Shown one piece after another: positions 8,674 through 16,500 of a stretch of DNA of 64,000 nucleotides. Source of the DNA: Candidatus Poribacteria bacterium. Lineage in GTDB: Bacteria > Poribacteria > WGA-4E > WGA-3G. The position numbers were made by a program, and so were the translations under genes. Under the pieces are notes generated by a model, which saw only the letters and a program-made list of their open reading frames with translations, was not told where the DNA came from and did not search any database. Position 1 is the first letter of the stretch. Each line of letters opens with the position of its first letter. The stretch covers positions 1 through 64,000 of the forward strand of contig JAPPBX010000095.1 in assembly GCA_026702755.1 (NCBI GenBank), written 5' to 3'.

Positions 8674-9558
8674 ATGCAGTCCACAACGGAACAGCAAAAT
8701 CTGAATTCTGTTGACATTGATCTGAAGTCAACATCAGAAATCGTTCGGATTTTCCATGAAGAAGATAGGAAAGCGGTTGCGGCGGTAGAAGCAGAATCTG
8801 AGGCAATTGCGCGGGCTATAGAGTTGTGTATCAATGCATTTCGTTCTGGTGGCAGGTTATTTTATGTGGGTGCAGGAACGAGCGGTAGGCTGGGTGTCTT
8901 AGATGCCTCCGAGTGCCCACCGACCTTCAGCACACCCCCAGAGATGGTCCAAGGAGTAATCGCAGGTGGTGATGTAGCGTTACGACGCTCGGTGGAAGAT
9001 GAGGAGGATAAGCCTGAGAGCGGAGCGCGCGCTGCCCGAGAACAGCAACTTACACCTCAGGATGTGATCGTTGGAATTGCGAGCAGTGGACGGACACCTT
9101 ATGTTATAGGTGCCTTGAAGGAAGCACACACTGTCGGTGCGACAACAATATTCTTCTGCTGCGTCCCACCGCCTGAGGAACTAAAGGAGTGGATAACGCA
9201 TTTCATTACACCCATCGTCGGGCCGGAAATTATTGCAGGCTCGACTCGGTTGAAGGCAGGGACAGCCACGAAGTTGGTTCTCAACATGTTGACAACCGTT
9301 TCTATGATTAAACTGGGCAAGGTCTACAACAATCTGATGGTAGATGTGCACGCTTCTAACACCAAACTGATCGCGAGGAGCATTCGGATTGTTCAAGCCG
9401 TCACCAGAGTAGACGCAGCGACAGCTGAAATAGCATTAGCAGAGGCGGGTGGACGAGCGAAACTCGCCATTGTAATGCTTACAAAAGGACTAAATCCAAC
9501 AGATGCAAATGCACTGTTAGAAAAGCATTCTGGATTTTTGAGACAAATTCTTGAATAA
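8674..9558 (+). CDS. murQ: N-acetylmuramic acid 6-phosphate etherase
   Basis: A 294-residue SIS-fold lyase that cleaves the lactyl ether of MurNAc-6-phosphate to give GlcNAc-6-phosphate and D-lactate. The family signature VGAGTSGRLGVLDASECPPT carries the catalytic Glu. The second SIS motif (GIASSGRTPYV) and the KAGTATKLVLNMLTT helix are present, and length and colinearity match MurQ. The start ATG at 8674 has GAAGGGA close upstream; a GTG four codons earlier is possible. It forms an operon with the kinase before it, so the cell makes and recycles peptidoglycan. Confidence 0.95.
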   Translation: MQSTTEQQNLNSVDIDLKSTSEIVRIFHEEDRKAVAAVEAESEAIARAIELCINAFRSGGRLFYVGAGTSGRLGVLDASECPPTFSTPPEMVQGVIAGGDVALRRSVEDEEDKPESGARAAREQQLTPQDVIVGIASSGRTPYVIGALKEAHTVGATTIFFCCVPPPEELKEWITHFITPIVGPEIIAGSTRLKAGTATKLVLNMLTTVSMIKLGKVYNNLMVDVHASNTKLIARSIRIVQAVTRVDAATAEIALAEAGGRAKLAIVMLTKGLNPTDANALLEKHSGFLRQILE

Positions 9559-9580
9559 AACACAATTACGCAGCTTCTTC

Positions 9581-9607
9581 GCTGGCGAGGTTTGAAACCT
9601 CGCCAGC
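9581..9607. repeat. GGCGAGGTT palindromic repeat, copy 2
   Basis: GCTGGCGAGGTTT-G-AAACCTCGCCAGC is a near-perfect 27-base palindrome, 22 bases after murQ. It is the best-preserved copy of the family and could fold as a 13-bp hairpin. It could terminate the murK-murQ transcript, but it has no T-run. Confidence 0.85.
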
Positions 9608-9669
9608 GGCACGTGTTAGTCTATCCTTTCAGACGCGCTCTCTAAGCGCGCAATTTAAAGGAGAAATTG

Positions 9670-10620
9670 ATGGGTACCAAAGTTGGGCTTGCCAAAACCG
9701 GCAGGCGACGTTCTAATGTTTTTGAAGCGTTAGACAATATACGAGAGGAACTCACACCGAAGGTCCGTGAGCAGGTGTTATTGAAACCGAATTTCCTCTC
9801 CAGCACAAATCAACTCGCTTCGTCACATGTGGATGCAATGCGCGGCGCGTTGGATTTTCTGTTGAGCACGCCACAGCCGCCCGAAGAAGTCATTATTGCC
9901 GAAGGCGCGAATGAAAAATTTTCTGGCGAGGCGTTCCAGATTTTCGGTTATGAGGCACTTCAAGCAGAATACGATATCCCGATCCGACTTGTCGATTTGC
10001 ATCAAGAAACCGAATGGGCAGAAACCAAGGTCTTTCTCGCTGAGCGTAATGAGGATACCGTGAGGATGCCGAAGATCGTCCTGGATTGTCCTTGCACGAT
10101 CTCTGTCGCTATTGCCAAGACGCATGATGCCGGAGTCGTGACGCTCGCGATGAAAAACATGATTATGGGGACGCTGCACAAGGAAGACCGGATTAAAATG
10201 CACGGCTACCACAGCCACGCAGATCGGGTGCTCCCACGCGAAGCACAAACGCTCAATATCAACCTGCTCCGTGTCTCGCGCCATCTCAGACCCGATATCG
10301 CCATCGTTGATGGCACTGTTGGATTACAGGGCAATGGACCTGGAGGCACCGACTCTGTTCCACTCGGTATCGCAGTTGTGAGTGGAGACGTATTTGCAGC
10401 CGACGCTGTTACGACAAAAGCGATGGGATTTGAGCCGTTGGAGATTGGGCTTTTCCATTACGCAAACGAATTAGGCTACGGCATTGCAGATTTGAACGAG
10501 ATTGACATCGTTGGACCCGCTGTAGAGACGGTCGCGACATCGTTTAAACCGCATGAAACGGCTGAACTGCAGTTCCAATGGCAAGAGGCAAGTCCCGCAG
10601 AATATCTTGCCGCTGACTAA
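9670..10620 (+). CDS. DUF362 family protein
   Basis: A 316-residue DUF362 protein. Visible hallmarks are LLKPNFLSS (about 37-45), the PKIVLDCPCTISVAIAKTHD segment (about 137-156), AMKNMIMGTLHKEDR, and IVDGTVGLQGNGPGG. Family proteins of this length without ferredoxin clusters are uncharacterised; no CxxCxxC set is present. The ATG at 9670 follows AAAGGAGAAATTG. The next gene begins 13 bases later, so the two are probably co-transcribed. No function is claimed. Confidence 0.8.
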   Translation: MGTKVGLAKTGRRRSNVFEALDNIREELTPKVREQVLLKPNFLSSTNQLASSHVDAMRGALDFLLSTPQPPEEVIIAEGANEKFSGEAFQIFGYEALQAEYDIPIRLVDLHQETEWAETKVFLAERNEDTVRMPKIVLDCPCTISVAIAKTHDAGVVTLAMKNMIMGTLHKEDRIKMHGYHSHADRVLPREAQTLNINLLRVSRHLRPDIAIVDGTVGLQGNGPGGTDSVPLGIAVVSGDVFAADAVTTKAMGFEPLEIGLFHYANELGYGIADLNEIDIVGPAVETVATSFKPHETAELQFQWQEASPAEYLAAD

Positions 10621-10633
10621 TAGAAGGAGATTT

Positions 10634-11512
10634 ATGAAACGTTTCTATTGTGCGTTAATTCTGTGTTCACTCATTCTCACGACCCCGGTATGTGCATGGT
10701 GGGGCGGTGGACACGATATCCTCACACAGGCATCCGTCAAAGCACTTCCCGAAGAGATGCCTGAATTTTTCCGATCCGCCGAAAAAATGATCGCTCATTG
10801 CGTCTACGATCCTGATATATCAAAGGAACGTAGCACACCGCACGCCCGACAGGCTGAATACGGTGAACACTACATTGATGTAGAATTGCTAAAAGGGAAT
10901 CCGATTCCAGAGGGACGCGACGCGCATCTTAAATTATGTGCTGAACTCGGACTTGAACCCCGAAAGGTTGGCACCCTCCCCTATGCACTCGCGGAGTGGA
11001 CAGAGCGACTCGCTGTTGCTTTCGCAGAGCATCGCAAGTGGCCCGACAACCCGATGATCCAGAACAAATGCTTTCTCTATGCTGGTTTCCTGGCACACTA
11101 CGCGCAGGATATGTGTCAGCCTTTGCACCTAACCATTAATTTTGATGGGATTAGGCAAGAGGACGGAACACGCTTACATGCCGGTATCCATGAGAAAGTC
11201 GATTCAGCAATTGAGATGCTGAAACTGAACCCAATAGAACTCGCGAAAACACAAAAAGTAGAAGCTGTCGGCGATTTGATGCCTGCGATAGTGAAGCAAG
11301 TCGAAGCCGGATTCAGTTTAGTGGACAGTGTTTACGCAATCGCGGAAGATTGGAAAAATCTGAAAGACCCAACACCCACCCTGGTTGATTTTACGACTGA
11401 CCAGGCACGTGAATCCGTGCGTTGGACGGCTTCGCTCTATTTAACTGCGTGGAAACTCTCCGAAGGCATCAGGCTTCCCGGTTGGCTTGACCGCGCACAA
11501 AACGACCAATAA
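10634..11512 (+). CDS. exported S1/P1-nuclease / zinc phospholipase C-like protein
   Basis: A 292-residue protein. The signal peptide (residues 1-21) would leave Trp as the mature N-terminus (A|WWGGGHD). This matters because Trp1 binds zinc in P1 nuclease and phospholipase C. Other expected zinc ligands fit the spacing: His27 (mature 6), an Asp at 59 or 61, His79, the HxxxDxxxxxH run HYAQDMCQPLH (155-165), and HEKVD (His186, Asp190). Substrate could be nucleic acid or phospholipid. The ATG at 10634 follows AGAAGGAGA; a longer frame from 10553 overlaps DUF362 and lacks the signal peptide at its start. Confidence 0.78.
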   Translation: MKRFYCALILCSLILTTPVCAWWGGGHDILTQASVKALPEEMPEFFRSAEKMIAHCVYDPDISKERSTPHARQAEYGEHYIDVELLKGNPIPEGRDAHLKLCAELGLEPRKVGTLPYALAEWTERLAVAFAEHRKWPDNPMIQNKCFLYAGFLAHYAQDMCQPLHLTINFDGIRQEDGTRLHAGIHEKVDSAIEMLKLNPIELAKTQKVEAVGDLMPAIVKQVEAGFSLVDSVYAIAEDWKNLKDPTPTLVDFTTDQARESVRWTASLYLTAWKLSEGIRLPGWLDRAQNDQ

Positions 11513-11542
11513 CCGACAACTGATAAAAAGGAGAAATAAATC

Positions 11543-12934
11543 TTGTTACAACAGTGGAAACCTGACCCAACTTTTTACCCATCACCGAAAATGGCGATTG
11601 AGGCACCTATTGAAGATGTCGCTTATGTTGCTGCACCTCGGGACGACGACAAACCTGATGCTATGTGTGTTGTTGATCTCAACTCAGCGTCTGATACCTA
11701 TGGCGAAATCGTCAATAAGTTGGAGCTCGGCGTTCGTGACGAAATCCACCACTTTGGTTGGAACGCCTGTAGTGCAGCACTCTGTCCATACGCACCGCAC
11801 CCTTATATAGAACGGCGTTACCTCGTTGTGCCGGCACTACGGGGTTCTCATATCTACATCCTTGATGTGAAAGAAGACCCCAAGGCACCGAAGCTCATTA
11901 AAACTTTGGACGCTAATGAAGTTGAGTCGCGTTCTGGATATACCCGTCCGCATACGGTGCATTGTGGTCCCGAAGGGATCTATATCAGTGCTTTGGCTTC
12001 AGCCGGTTCGGAGGAAGGCCCTGGTGGCATTTTCCTCATGGATCACTATAACTTCAATATCCTGGGGCAGTGGGAAGTCGAACGCGGTTCTCAATCCCTC
12101 TCTTACGATTTCTGGTGGCATTTGGGCTATGATGTTGCTGTTACCAGTGAATGGGGATATCCTGCAATGATTGAGAACGGTGTGAGCCTTGAAGATTTAG
12201 GTGAGCGCAAGTTCGGGCATAAAATCCATATTTGGGATATCCGGCACAGGAAGAATATCCAAACGTTGGATTTGGGCGATGACTATCAGATGATCTTAGA
12301 ATTACGTCCCGCACACGATCCAACGAAGGCACATGGGTTCGTCAATGCCGTGTTGAATATGAATGATCTCTCCAGCTCGATTTGGACGTGGTACAAAGAT
12401 GGAGACGATTGGGGCATTCAAAAGATTATTGATATTCCCGCGCAGGCACCTGAAAACCCGGATGACTTACCTCCGGCATTGAAGGATATCGGAATGATAC
12501 CGCCGCTCGTTACCGATCATATTCTTTCGTTGGACGATCGGTTTCTGTATGTCTCTTGTTGGGGAACTGGGGAGATGTTGCAATACGACGTATCCGATCC
12601 GTTTAACCCGAAGCATACAGGTACTCTTGAAATCGGCGGAATTACAAAATCGCATCCGCATCCGGCTGCTGGACCCGTAAGTGGCGGTCCGCAGATGGTT
12701 GAATTGAGTCGAGATGGCAAGCGTCTCTACTTCACCAATTCCCTCTACGTTGCATGGGACAACCAGTTCTATCCCGACGGCGCAAACGGATGGATGGTGA
12801 AGGCTGATGTGAACGTGGAAGACGGCGGGCTGGAATTGGATCCCGACTTCTTCGTGGACTTTGGCGAGAGTCGTGCCCATCAGATTCGGTTGCAAGGTGG
12901 CGACAGTTCTTCTGATACTTTCTGTTATCCATAA
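11543..12934 (+). CDS. selenium-binding protein (SBP56/methanethiol oxidase family)
   Basis: A 463-residue SBP56-family propeller. The NACSAALCPYAPHP region (about 72-85), GYTRPHTVHC (about 132-141), the LGYDVAVTSEWG segment and ITKSHPHPAAGPVSGGP are typical. They hold the His/Cys residues proposed to bind copper or selenium. Some members oxidise methanethiol to H2S, formaldehyde and H2O2. No signal peptide is seen. The start is TTG at 11543, nine bases after AAGGAG. The gene is closed by a clear intrinsic terminator. The family is certain; the reaction is inferred. Confidence 0.9.
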   Translation: MLQQWKPDPTFYPSPKMAIEAPIEDVAYVAAPRDDDKPDAMCVVDLNSASDTYGEIVNKLELGVRDEIHHFGWNACSAALCPYAPHPYIERRYLVVPALRGSHIYILDVKEDPKAPKLIKTLDANEVESRSGYTRPHTVHCGPEGIYISALASAGSEEGPGGIFLMDHYNFNILGQWEVERGSQSLSYDFWWHLGYDVAVTSEWGYPAMIENGVSLEDLGERKFGHKIHIWDIRHRKNIQTLDLGDDYQMILELRPAHDPTKAHGFVNAVLNMNDLSSSIWTWYKDGDDWGIQKIIDIPAQAPENPDDLPPALKDIGMIPPLVTDHILSLDDRFLYVSCWGTGEMLQYDVSDPFNPKHTGTLEIGGITKSHPHPAAGPVSGGPQMVELSRDGKRLYFTNSLYVAWDNQFYPDGANGWMVKADVNVEDGGLELDPDFFVDFGESRAHQIRLQGGDSSSDTFCYP

Positions 12935-12964
12935 AACATAAAGGAAAAACGATAGGATAGAAGA

Positions 12965-12994
12965 AAGGGCTATTGCCTGCAATAGCCCTTTTTT
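12965..12994 (+). terminator. intrinsic terminator after SBP56 gene
   Basis: AAGGGCTATTG-cctg-CAATAGCCCTT is an 11-bp perfect stem with a 4-base loop. It runs into T residues (TTTTTT). It lies 30 bases past the stop codon. Confidence 0.92.
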
Positions 12995-13062
12995 AACGCA
13001 ATTCAAGTCTTCAACAACGTTGAAGGCGTATCTACGGCGACGGATCCCGTTTAAGGAATTCG

Positions 13063-13093
13063 CCTGAACGCACCGTTAGGAAAATTATAAAAT
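13063..13093 (+). repeat. partial start-linked leader repeat, copy D
   Basis: CCTGAACGCACCGTTAGGAA, continuing AAATTATAAAAT, ends directly at the ATG of the next gene. It matches the 3' third of the leader repeats at 35301, 48889 and 56872. It includes the AGGAAAATT that acts as ribosome binding site. Confidence 0.55.
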
Positions 13094-13735
13094 ATGGACA
13101 CTGTTTCATGGTTAGGTTACACGCTCCTCGGCGTATATCACGGCATTAATCCGGGGATGGGATGGCTTTTTGCAGTCGCTTTAGGCATGCAGGAAAAACG
13201 GAGAAGCGCGGTTATCGGTGCCCTTTTTCCAATGGCACTTGGACACGCAATATCCATCGCAGCCGTGGTTTTCGTCATCGCCTTGGCACAACGGCAGCTG
13301 CCGGAGGATGTTCTTCGCATTGCCTGTGCTGTCGTATTGTTCGGCTTTGGCGTGTACAAATTTTTCAGCGCGCGACATCCGAGATGGGTCGGAATGCGTG
13401 TTAACTTCAAAGACTTAACGATCTGGTCCTTCCTGATGGCATCGGCGCATGGGGCGGGCTTAATGCTGGCACCGCTTTTGTTGAGAACGCCTGCGACCGA
13501 GGCTTCAGGGCATACACACCACGCACCTGCAAGCATGGCGGGTGACGCTGCAATGTTATTATCGGCAGTTGGGGTACATACGCTCAGCTTTCTCCTTGTG
13601 ACGGGGATTGTGGCAGTTATCGTTTACGAGGTAGTAGGACTTGCGCTGCTTCGCAAGGCGTGGTTTAACATGGATCTGCTGTGGTCCATCGCTTTGATGA
13701 TTGCCGGTGTTGTTATCCTTTTCTGGAAGCATTAG
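13094..13735 (+). CDS. uncharacterised polytopic membrane protein with His-rich loop
   Basis: A 213-residue protein with about six predicted transmembrane helices. Two paired motifs stand out: YHGINPGMGWLFAVALG (about 15-31) and ASAHGAGLMLAPLLL (about 116-130). A His-containing loop SGHTHHAPAS (about 137-146) lies between helices. Internal His and Gly in helices plus a His loop resemble metal exporters of the RcnA/UreH/TauE sort. No family is recognised with confidence, so transport of a metal or anion is only a guess. It starts directly behind a partial leader repeat. Confidence 0.65.
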   Translation: MDTVSWLGYTLLGVYHGINPGMGWLFAVALGMQEKRRSAVIGALFPMALGHAISIAAVVFVIALAQRQLPEDVLRIACAVVLFGFGVYKFFSARHPRWVGMRVNFKDLTIWSFLMASAHGAGLMLAPLLLRTPATEASGHTHHAPASMAGDAAMLLSAVGVHTLSFLLVTGIVAVIVYEVVGLALLRKAWFNMDLLWSIALMIAGVVILFWKH

Positions 13736-13738
13736 AGT

Positions 13739-13849
13739 AGTAGGTTTGTTGGGTTTCGCTCTATCTATTTACCAGAAGCAGGTATTGGCGAACTGCAGTT
13801 TAGGTGGCGACACAAGGGCATTGAGTTTTTACCGCTCAACCCAACCTAC
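13739..13849. repeat. GTAGGTTGGGTTGA / CGAAACCCAACA element
   Basis: A 111-bp unit with one end GTAGGTTTGTTGGGTTTCGC and the other CGCTCAACCCAACCTAC, which are imperfect inverted repeats. A second copy in the other orientation lies at 21670-21774. It looks like a MITE-type non-coding element and carries no gene. Confidence 0.6.
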
Positions 13850-13951
13850 GGGACCAACGATAGGTGATGGCTACAAGAAATTGTCCAAAATTTAGTATTT
13901 AAGGATCATGGCTTTGTATAAGCCATACGCTGCTTTCTTGTTTCTCAGATG

Positions 13952-14539
13952 CTATATGCCTTCTTGATTCACCATAAGTTCTGTCCATGCCTGATTAATC
14001 GCTGCTGGGACATGATTAGTTTTCACAAACGGAATTCCTAACTTAAAACATTCTGCTTGGATCTCACGACTTTCCTTCTGATACCGGATAATCAGGTTCT
14101 CTAATTCATAGTCTGAGAGAGATGTTGTCCAATGATCCATTCGGGTATATGTCCGTATTTCAGTGATTTTTGCCTCAACATTGACATCCACGTAACCCAA
14201 AAACACGCACTTAAAGCCCTCTTTATGAAAAACAGAGGCGGTTTTGGGGGATATATGATACCCCTCTATGACAAAATTCAAACCTTCATATTTTGCATGT
14301 CGTGCCAATGCTTGGGTAAATGTCGAAAGTTTTTCACAAACGATTCGCGGGTTTGACGTGAAATGCGTGATATCAAGTTGGGGGAACGCGTCGTGCATCG
14401 AAGAGACGATTGCGTCCAAAGGGAAAATTGACGCTCCAAGTTTGTCTCGCAACTTTTTTGAAAGGCTTGACTTTCCAGATTGGGGTACACCCCCGATAAT
14501 AAAACAACACTGGTTTATTGCAGACATATATTTTTCCAT
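13952..14539 (-). CDS. P-loop nucleotide/small-molecule kinase-like protein
   Basis: A 195-residue P-loop NTPase. The Walker A is GGVPQSGKSS (about residues 16-25). It is followed by an Asp-containing strand (FPLDAIVSSMHDAF) and NFVIEGYHISP (about 98-108), as in AAA_33 or zeta-toxin-like kinases. A lid-like RTYTRMDHW follows. The phosphate acceptor is unknown. The ATG at 14539 has a weak ribosome binding site and an ATG at 14527 is equally possible. It is the last gene of a leftward trio (nucleotidyltransferase, tautomerase, kinase) that looks like accessory cargo. Confidence 0.65.
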   Translation of the reverse strand: MEKYMSAINQCCFIIGGVPQSGKSSLSKKLRDKLGASIFPLDAIVSSMHDAFPQLDITHFTSNPRIVCEKLSTFTQALARHAKYEGLNFVIEGYHISPKTASVFHKEGFKCVFLGYVDVNVEAKITEIRTYTRMDHWTTSLSDYELENLIIRYQKESREIQAECFKLGIPFVKTNHVPAAINQAWTELMVNQEGI

Positions 14540-14556
14540 GTGGTATAACTGCCTTG

Positions 14557-14943
14557 TTAAACCTTGATTTTATACTTTAGATCATTGGCTTCATCGCCTG
14601 TTATACCACGGAATCCCCAACAGTGGGGTGCTTGTTCTTTTATTGTGATTTCAACATCTGTAGGAGAAATCGACAATTGGCTTTCGATTTCTTTGAAGAG
14701 TGTTTTGATAAGTCTTTTTTGGGTTTCTGCTTGGCGACCTGCCATCATATTAATTTCAATGACGGTATAGGCATCTGTACGACCGCCGGGATAGTAAAAA
14801 TCTTCTTTATCCATAGGTACAAAGCGGTGTGCTCGCTTGTCCTCTGGCATACCAAGAACAGACTGCATACACCCGTGAATGACATTTGATAGTTTCGTCT
14901 TTATTGGGTTCAATTTTTCTCTGATTCCGTATACGATAATCAT
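14557..14943 (-). CDS. tautomerase-superfamily protein lacking Pro-1
   Basis: A 128-residue protein resembling the longer 4-oxalocrotonate-tautomerase-like proteins. It has VYGIREKLNPIKTKLSNVIH at the N-terminus, MAGRQAETQKRLIKTLFKEI (about 67-86) and SPTDVEITIKEQAPHCWGF near the end. The catalytic N-terminal proline is absent, because the protein begins MIIVYG. The start codon ATG overlaps the stop of the upstream nucleotidyltransferase (ATGA), so translation is coupled. Classical tautomerase chemistry is unlikely unless another start is used. Confidence 0.65.
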   Translation of the reverse strand: MIIVYGIREKLNPIKTKLSNVIHGCMQSVLGMPEDKRAHRFVPMDKEDFYYPGGRTDAYTVIEINMMAGRQAETQKRLIKTLFKEIESQLSISPTDVEITIKEQAPHCWGFRGITGDEANDLKYKIKV

Positions 14944-15455
14944 GATGCTTCCTTAATCTGCGTAGGGAGCAACTTAACGCCGTACTTCTTTTGCAATGCA
15001 CGTAGGTCAGCAAAGTCTGTATCTTGCAATGTATATCCAGTGTGTGAGCGCACCTGGTAATCCACCGATAAACATTGAACCTGCCTTCCACCAATAGTGC
15101 CTACAGCGTTTAGCTCCAATTCAGAGATAATCCAATCAATTTCCCCTGGACCGTAGATCGCGCCGCCATCCTCGGTCCGTTCAATTACATGAAAATCAAT
15201 CTTTCCGTGCAATTGATGTCCCATTACGAAGTTTCGATCCTTACGGTCGTCGGTGTAGATGTCAACAAAGCCGCGCTCGGAGAGTGCCTCGGTGAGTATT
15301 GCTGAATCTTCCCATGAGATGATAATATCCAAGTCTTGGTGCTTCCGAGTGCATTCGCCCAGCAGCGCGTCAACACCCCATCCGCCGTCAATCCAAACTT
15401 TAATACCGAGTTCATCAAACAGATCAAGAAACCAGTGAACTTTGTCAGCGGTCAT
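14940..15455 (-). CDS. nucleotidyltransferase, LnuA/ANT(2'')-like
   Basis: A 171-residue protein of the nucleotidyltransferase fold. The active site VWIDGGWGVDALLG (about 20-33) followed by TRKHQDLDI (about 36-44) supplies the GG/W and DxD elements. These are seen in lincosamide and aminoglycoside 2''-nucleotidyltransferases. A third acidic strand lies at GKIDFHVIE. Such proteins often transfer AMP to small molecules, and many chromosomal members have unknown substrates. An antibiotic-resistance role is not established here. It is the first gene of a three-gene leftward cluster. Confidence 0.75.
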   Translation of the reverse strand: MTADKVHWFLDLFDELGIKVWIDGGWGVDALLGECTRKHQDLDIIISWEDSAILTEALSERGFVDIYTDDRKDRNFVMGHQLHGKIDFHVIERTEDGGAIYGPGEIDWIISELELNAVGTIGGRQVQCLSVDYQVRSHTGYTLQDTDFADLRALQKKYGVKLLPTQIKEAS

Positions 15456-15483
15456 AAGATTTTTACATTCACAATCAGATAGA

Positions 15484-15563
15484 TTTCTATACAGATACCG
15501 CCCCTACGGGGCTTTGAACCCTGGGAGAAACGGTTTCTATACAGATACCGCCCCTACGGGGCT
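15484..15563. repeat. two direct repeats with internal palindrome
   Basis: A 30-base unit occurs at 15484-15513 and 15534-15563. It begins TTTCTATACAGATACCGCCC and contains the palindrome GCCCC-tac-GGGGC. The period is 50 bases, and the gap between copies is 20 bases. The unit lies between a nucleotidyltransferase and a truncated toxin gene. Confidence 0.75.
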
Positions 15564-15676
15564 GCGTTTTGGTGTGTTCAAGTTTATTTTTTTGCAAGTT
15601 GGATTTGTATGAGAAACTTTGAGAAAAATCAGAACGCTTTGAAAACTGGACATGACCCTGACAGAAATTGTCCAAA

Positions 15677-15757
15677 CTATAGTGTAACTACTTCTATGTT
15701 GTTTTCAAATAATTCTCGCAGCTGATGCGGCAGGTTTTCATCAAGCAATACGCGCAT
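15677..15757 (-). pseudogene. DUF5615 PIN-like toxin, truncated to 26 codons
   Basis: The minus-strand frame starts with ATG inside the end of the DUF433 gene (17-base overlap). It encodes MRVLLDENLPHQLRELFENN and six more residues, then TAG. The MRVLLDENLP..L N-terminus is the recognised beginning of DUF5615 PIN-like toxins, which normally run about 110-120 residues. The frame stops just where an unrelated sequence (AGAAATTGTCCAAA) begins. The toxin is therefore decapitated to its first strand-helix and cannot be an active ribonuclease. Confidence 0.75.
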
Positions 15758-15956
15758 CGGCAACCTCTAACGTCATCTCAAGGTACGCGACAGCCTGTTC
15801 TTGGGATACCGTCGGAAAGTCATCAAGAAACTTTTTGAGCGAGTCGCCTGCCGTTAGATACTGAATCAAAATCTCGACTGGCACACGAGTACCAGCGAAA
15901 ACTAAGGCTCCGTTCATCACTTTTGGGTTGCGCGAAACGATCTGTTCCTTTTTCAT
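15741..15956 (-). CDS. DUF433 antitoxin
   Basis: A 71-residue DUF433 protein with the helix-turn-helix-like core NPKVMNGALVFAGTRVPVEI and an acidic C-terminus. It pairs with DUF5615 toxins in VapBC-like modules and likely autoregulates. The ribosome binding site AAGGAGG is strong. The overlapping toxin is a 26-codon stump, so the antitoxin is left without its active partner here. Confidence 0.85.
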   Translation of the reverse strand: MKKEQIVSRNPKVMNGALVFAGTRVPVEILIQYLTAGDSLKKFLDDFPTVSQEQAVAYLEMTLEVADARIA

Positions 15957-16003
15957 TGGTGAACCTCCTTGAATCCTTGAAAAAATTTATATAAAATCTC
16001 TTG

Positions 16004-16333
16004 TCAGAGGACCTTCAACGCTGCTTCATACTTGTCTCTAACGATGTCTTGGACATCCTCTCGTAACTTCTGCCAACTCCGTTGTAGTTTTGCCTTAACC
16101 CACATTCTACCTTCATCAATTCCCATTCCATGATGAACATAAGCCAAATATAAAAGTGAAGGTCCTCCCTCAATATGGGACATGGCATCGGCATTAGCGA
16201 GACATGCTCCCTCTGCACTCCGATGTTTTACTGTTACACTCGCTCGGTGTGTTGCGATAGCGTCCTTGACAGCTTCCGTTTTTCCTTCTGGGTAGCCGAA
16301 ACGCTTAAGGAGTTTTTCTGCTTCAATCGGACC
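16004..16333 (-). pseudogene. HD-domain protein, C-terminal fragment
   Basis: The minus-strand frame is open for 109 codons from the transposon edge to TGA at 16004. It reads GPIEAEKLLKRFGYPEGKTE, then AIATHRASVTVKHRSAEGAC and LANADAMSHI. These are the second half of an HD-domain phosphohydrolase, including the late AIxxHR and NADAMSHI motifs. The first half is at 17821-17928 on the other side of the inserted element. The central piece, about 35-40 residues with the catalytic HD pair, is absent from both fragments. Confidence 0.8.
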
Positions 16334-16500
16334 GTCAACTACCCCGCGCTAAAGCGCGAGGCTTGTGTCAAACCGTCAAACAGCGATAACTGATTGGGGT
16401 TCTTCAAACCAAACGCTTCATTCGGGTTGTTTCTCGTTTCATAGAGGGTGGCAACCCACCGCTCTCCACGAAGGGCAGCAGCTGCCCTAAAGAGTATGTT
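16314..16500 (-). ncRNA. predicted omega-RNA with guide from HD-gene flank
   Basis: In TnpB elements the 3' end of the tnpB transcript is the guide RNA, and the guide is the DNA just outside the right end. By that rule the scaffold ends at ...GGGGTAGTTGAC (16334). The guide would begin GGTCCGATTGAAGCAGAAAA (16333 down to 16314). The 5' edge given here is arbitrary. Confidence 0.5.

Noticed and set aside
12467-13006. 179-codon minus-strand frame over the SBP56 3' end
   Set aside because: It runs through the intrinsic terminator and is a shadow of a clear SBP56 gene.
14940-15455. Antibiotic-resistance gene call
   Set aside because: The active-site motif fits the LnuA/ANT family, but many chromosomal members have unknown substrates, so resistance is not claimed.
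15484-15563. Two 30-base direct repeats, CRISPR-like
   Set aside because: There are only two copies with a 20-base gap, the unit contains a simple palindrome, and no cas gene is near; it is a dispersed repeat.
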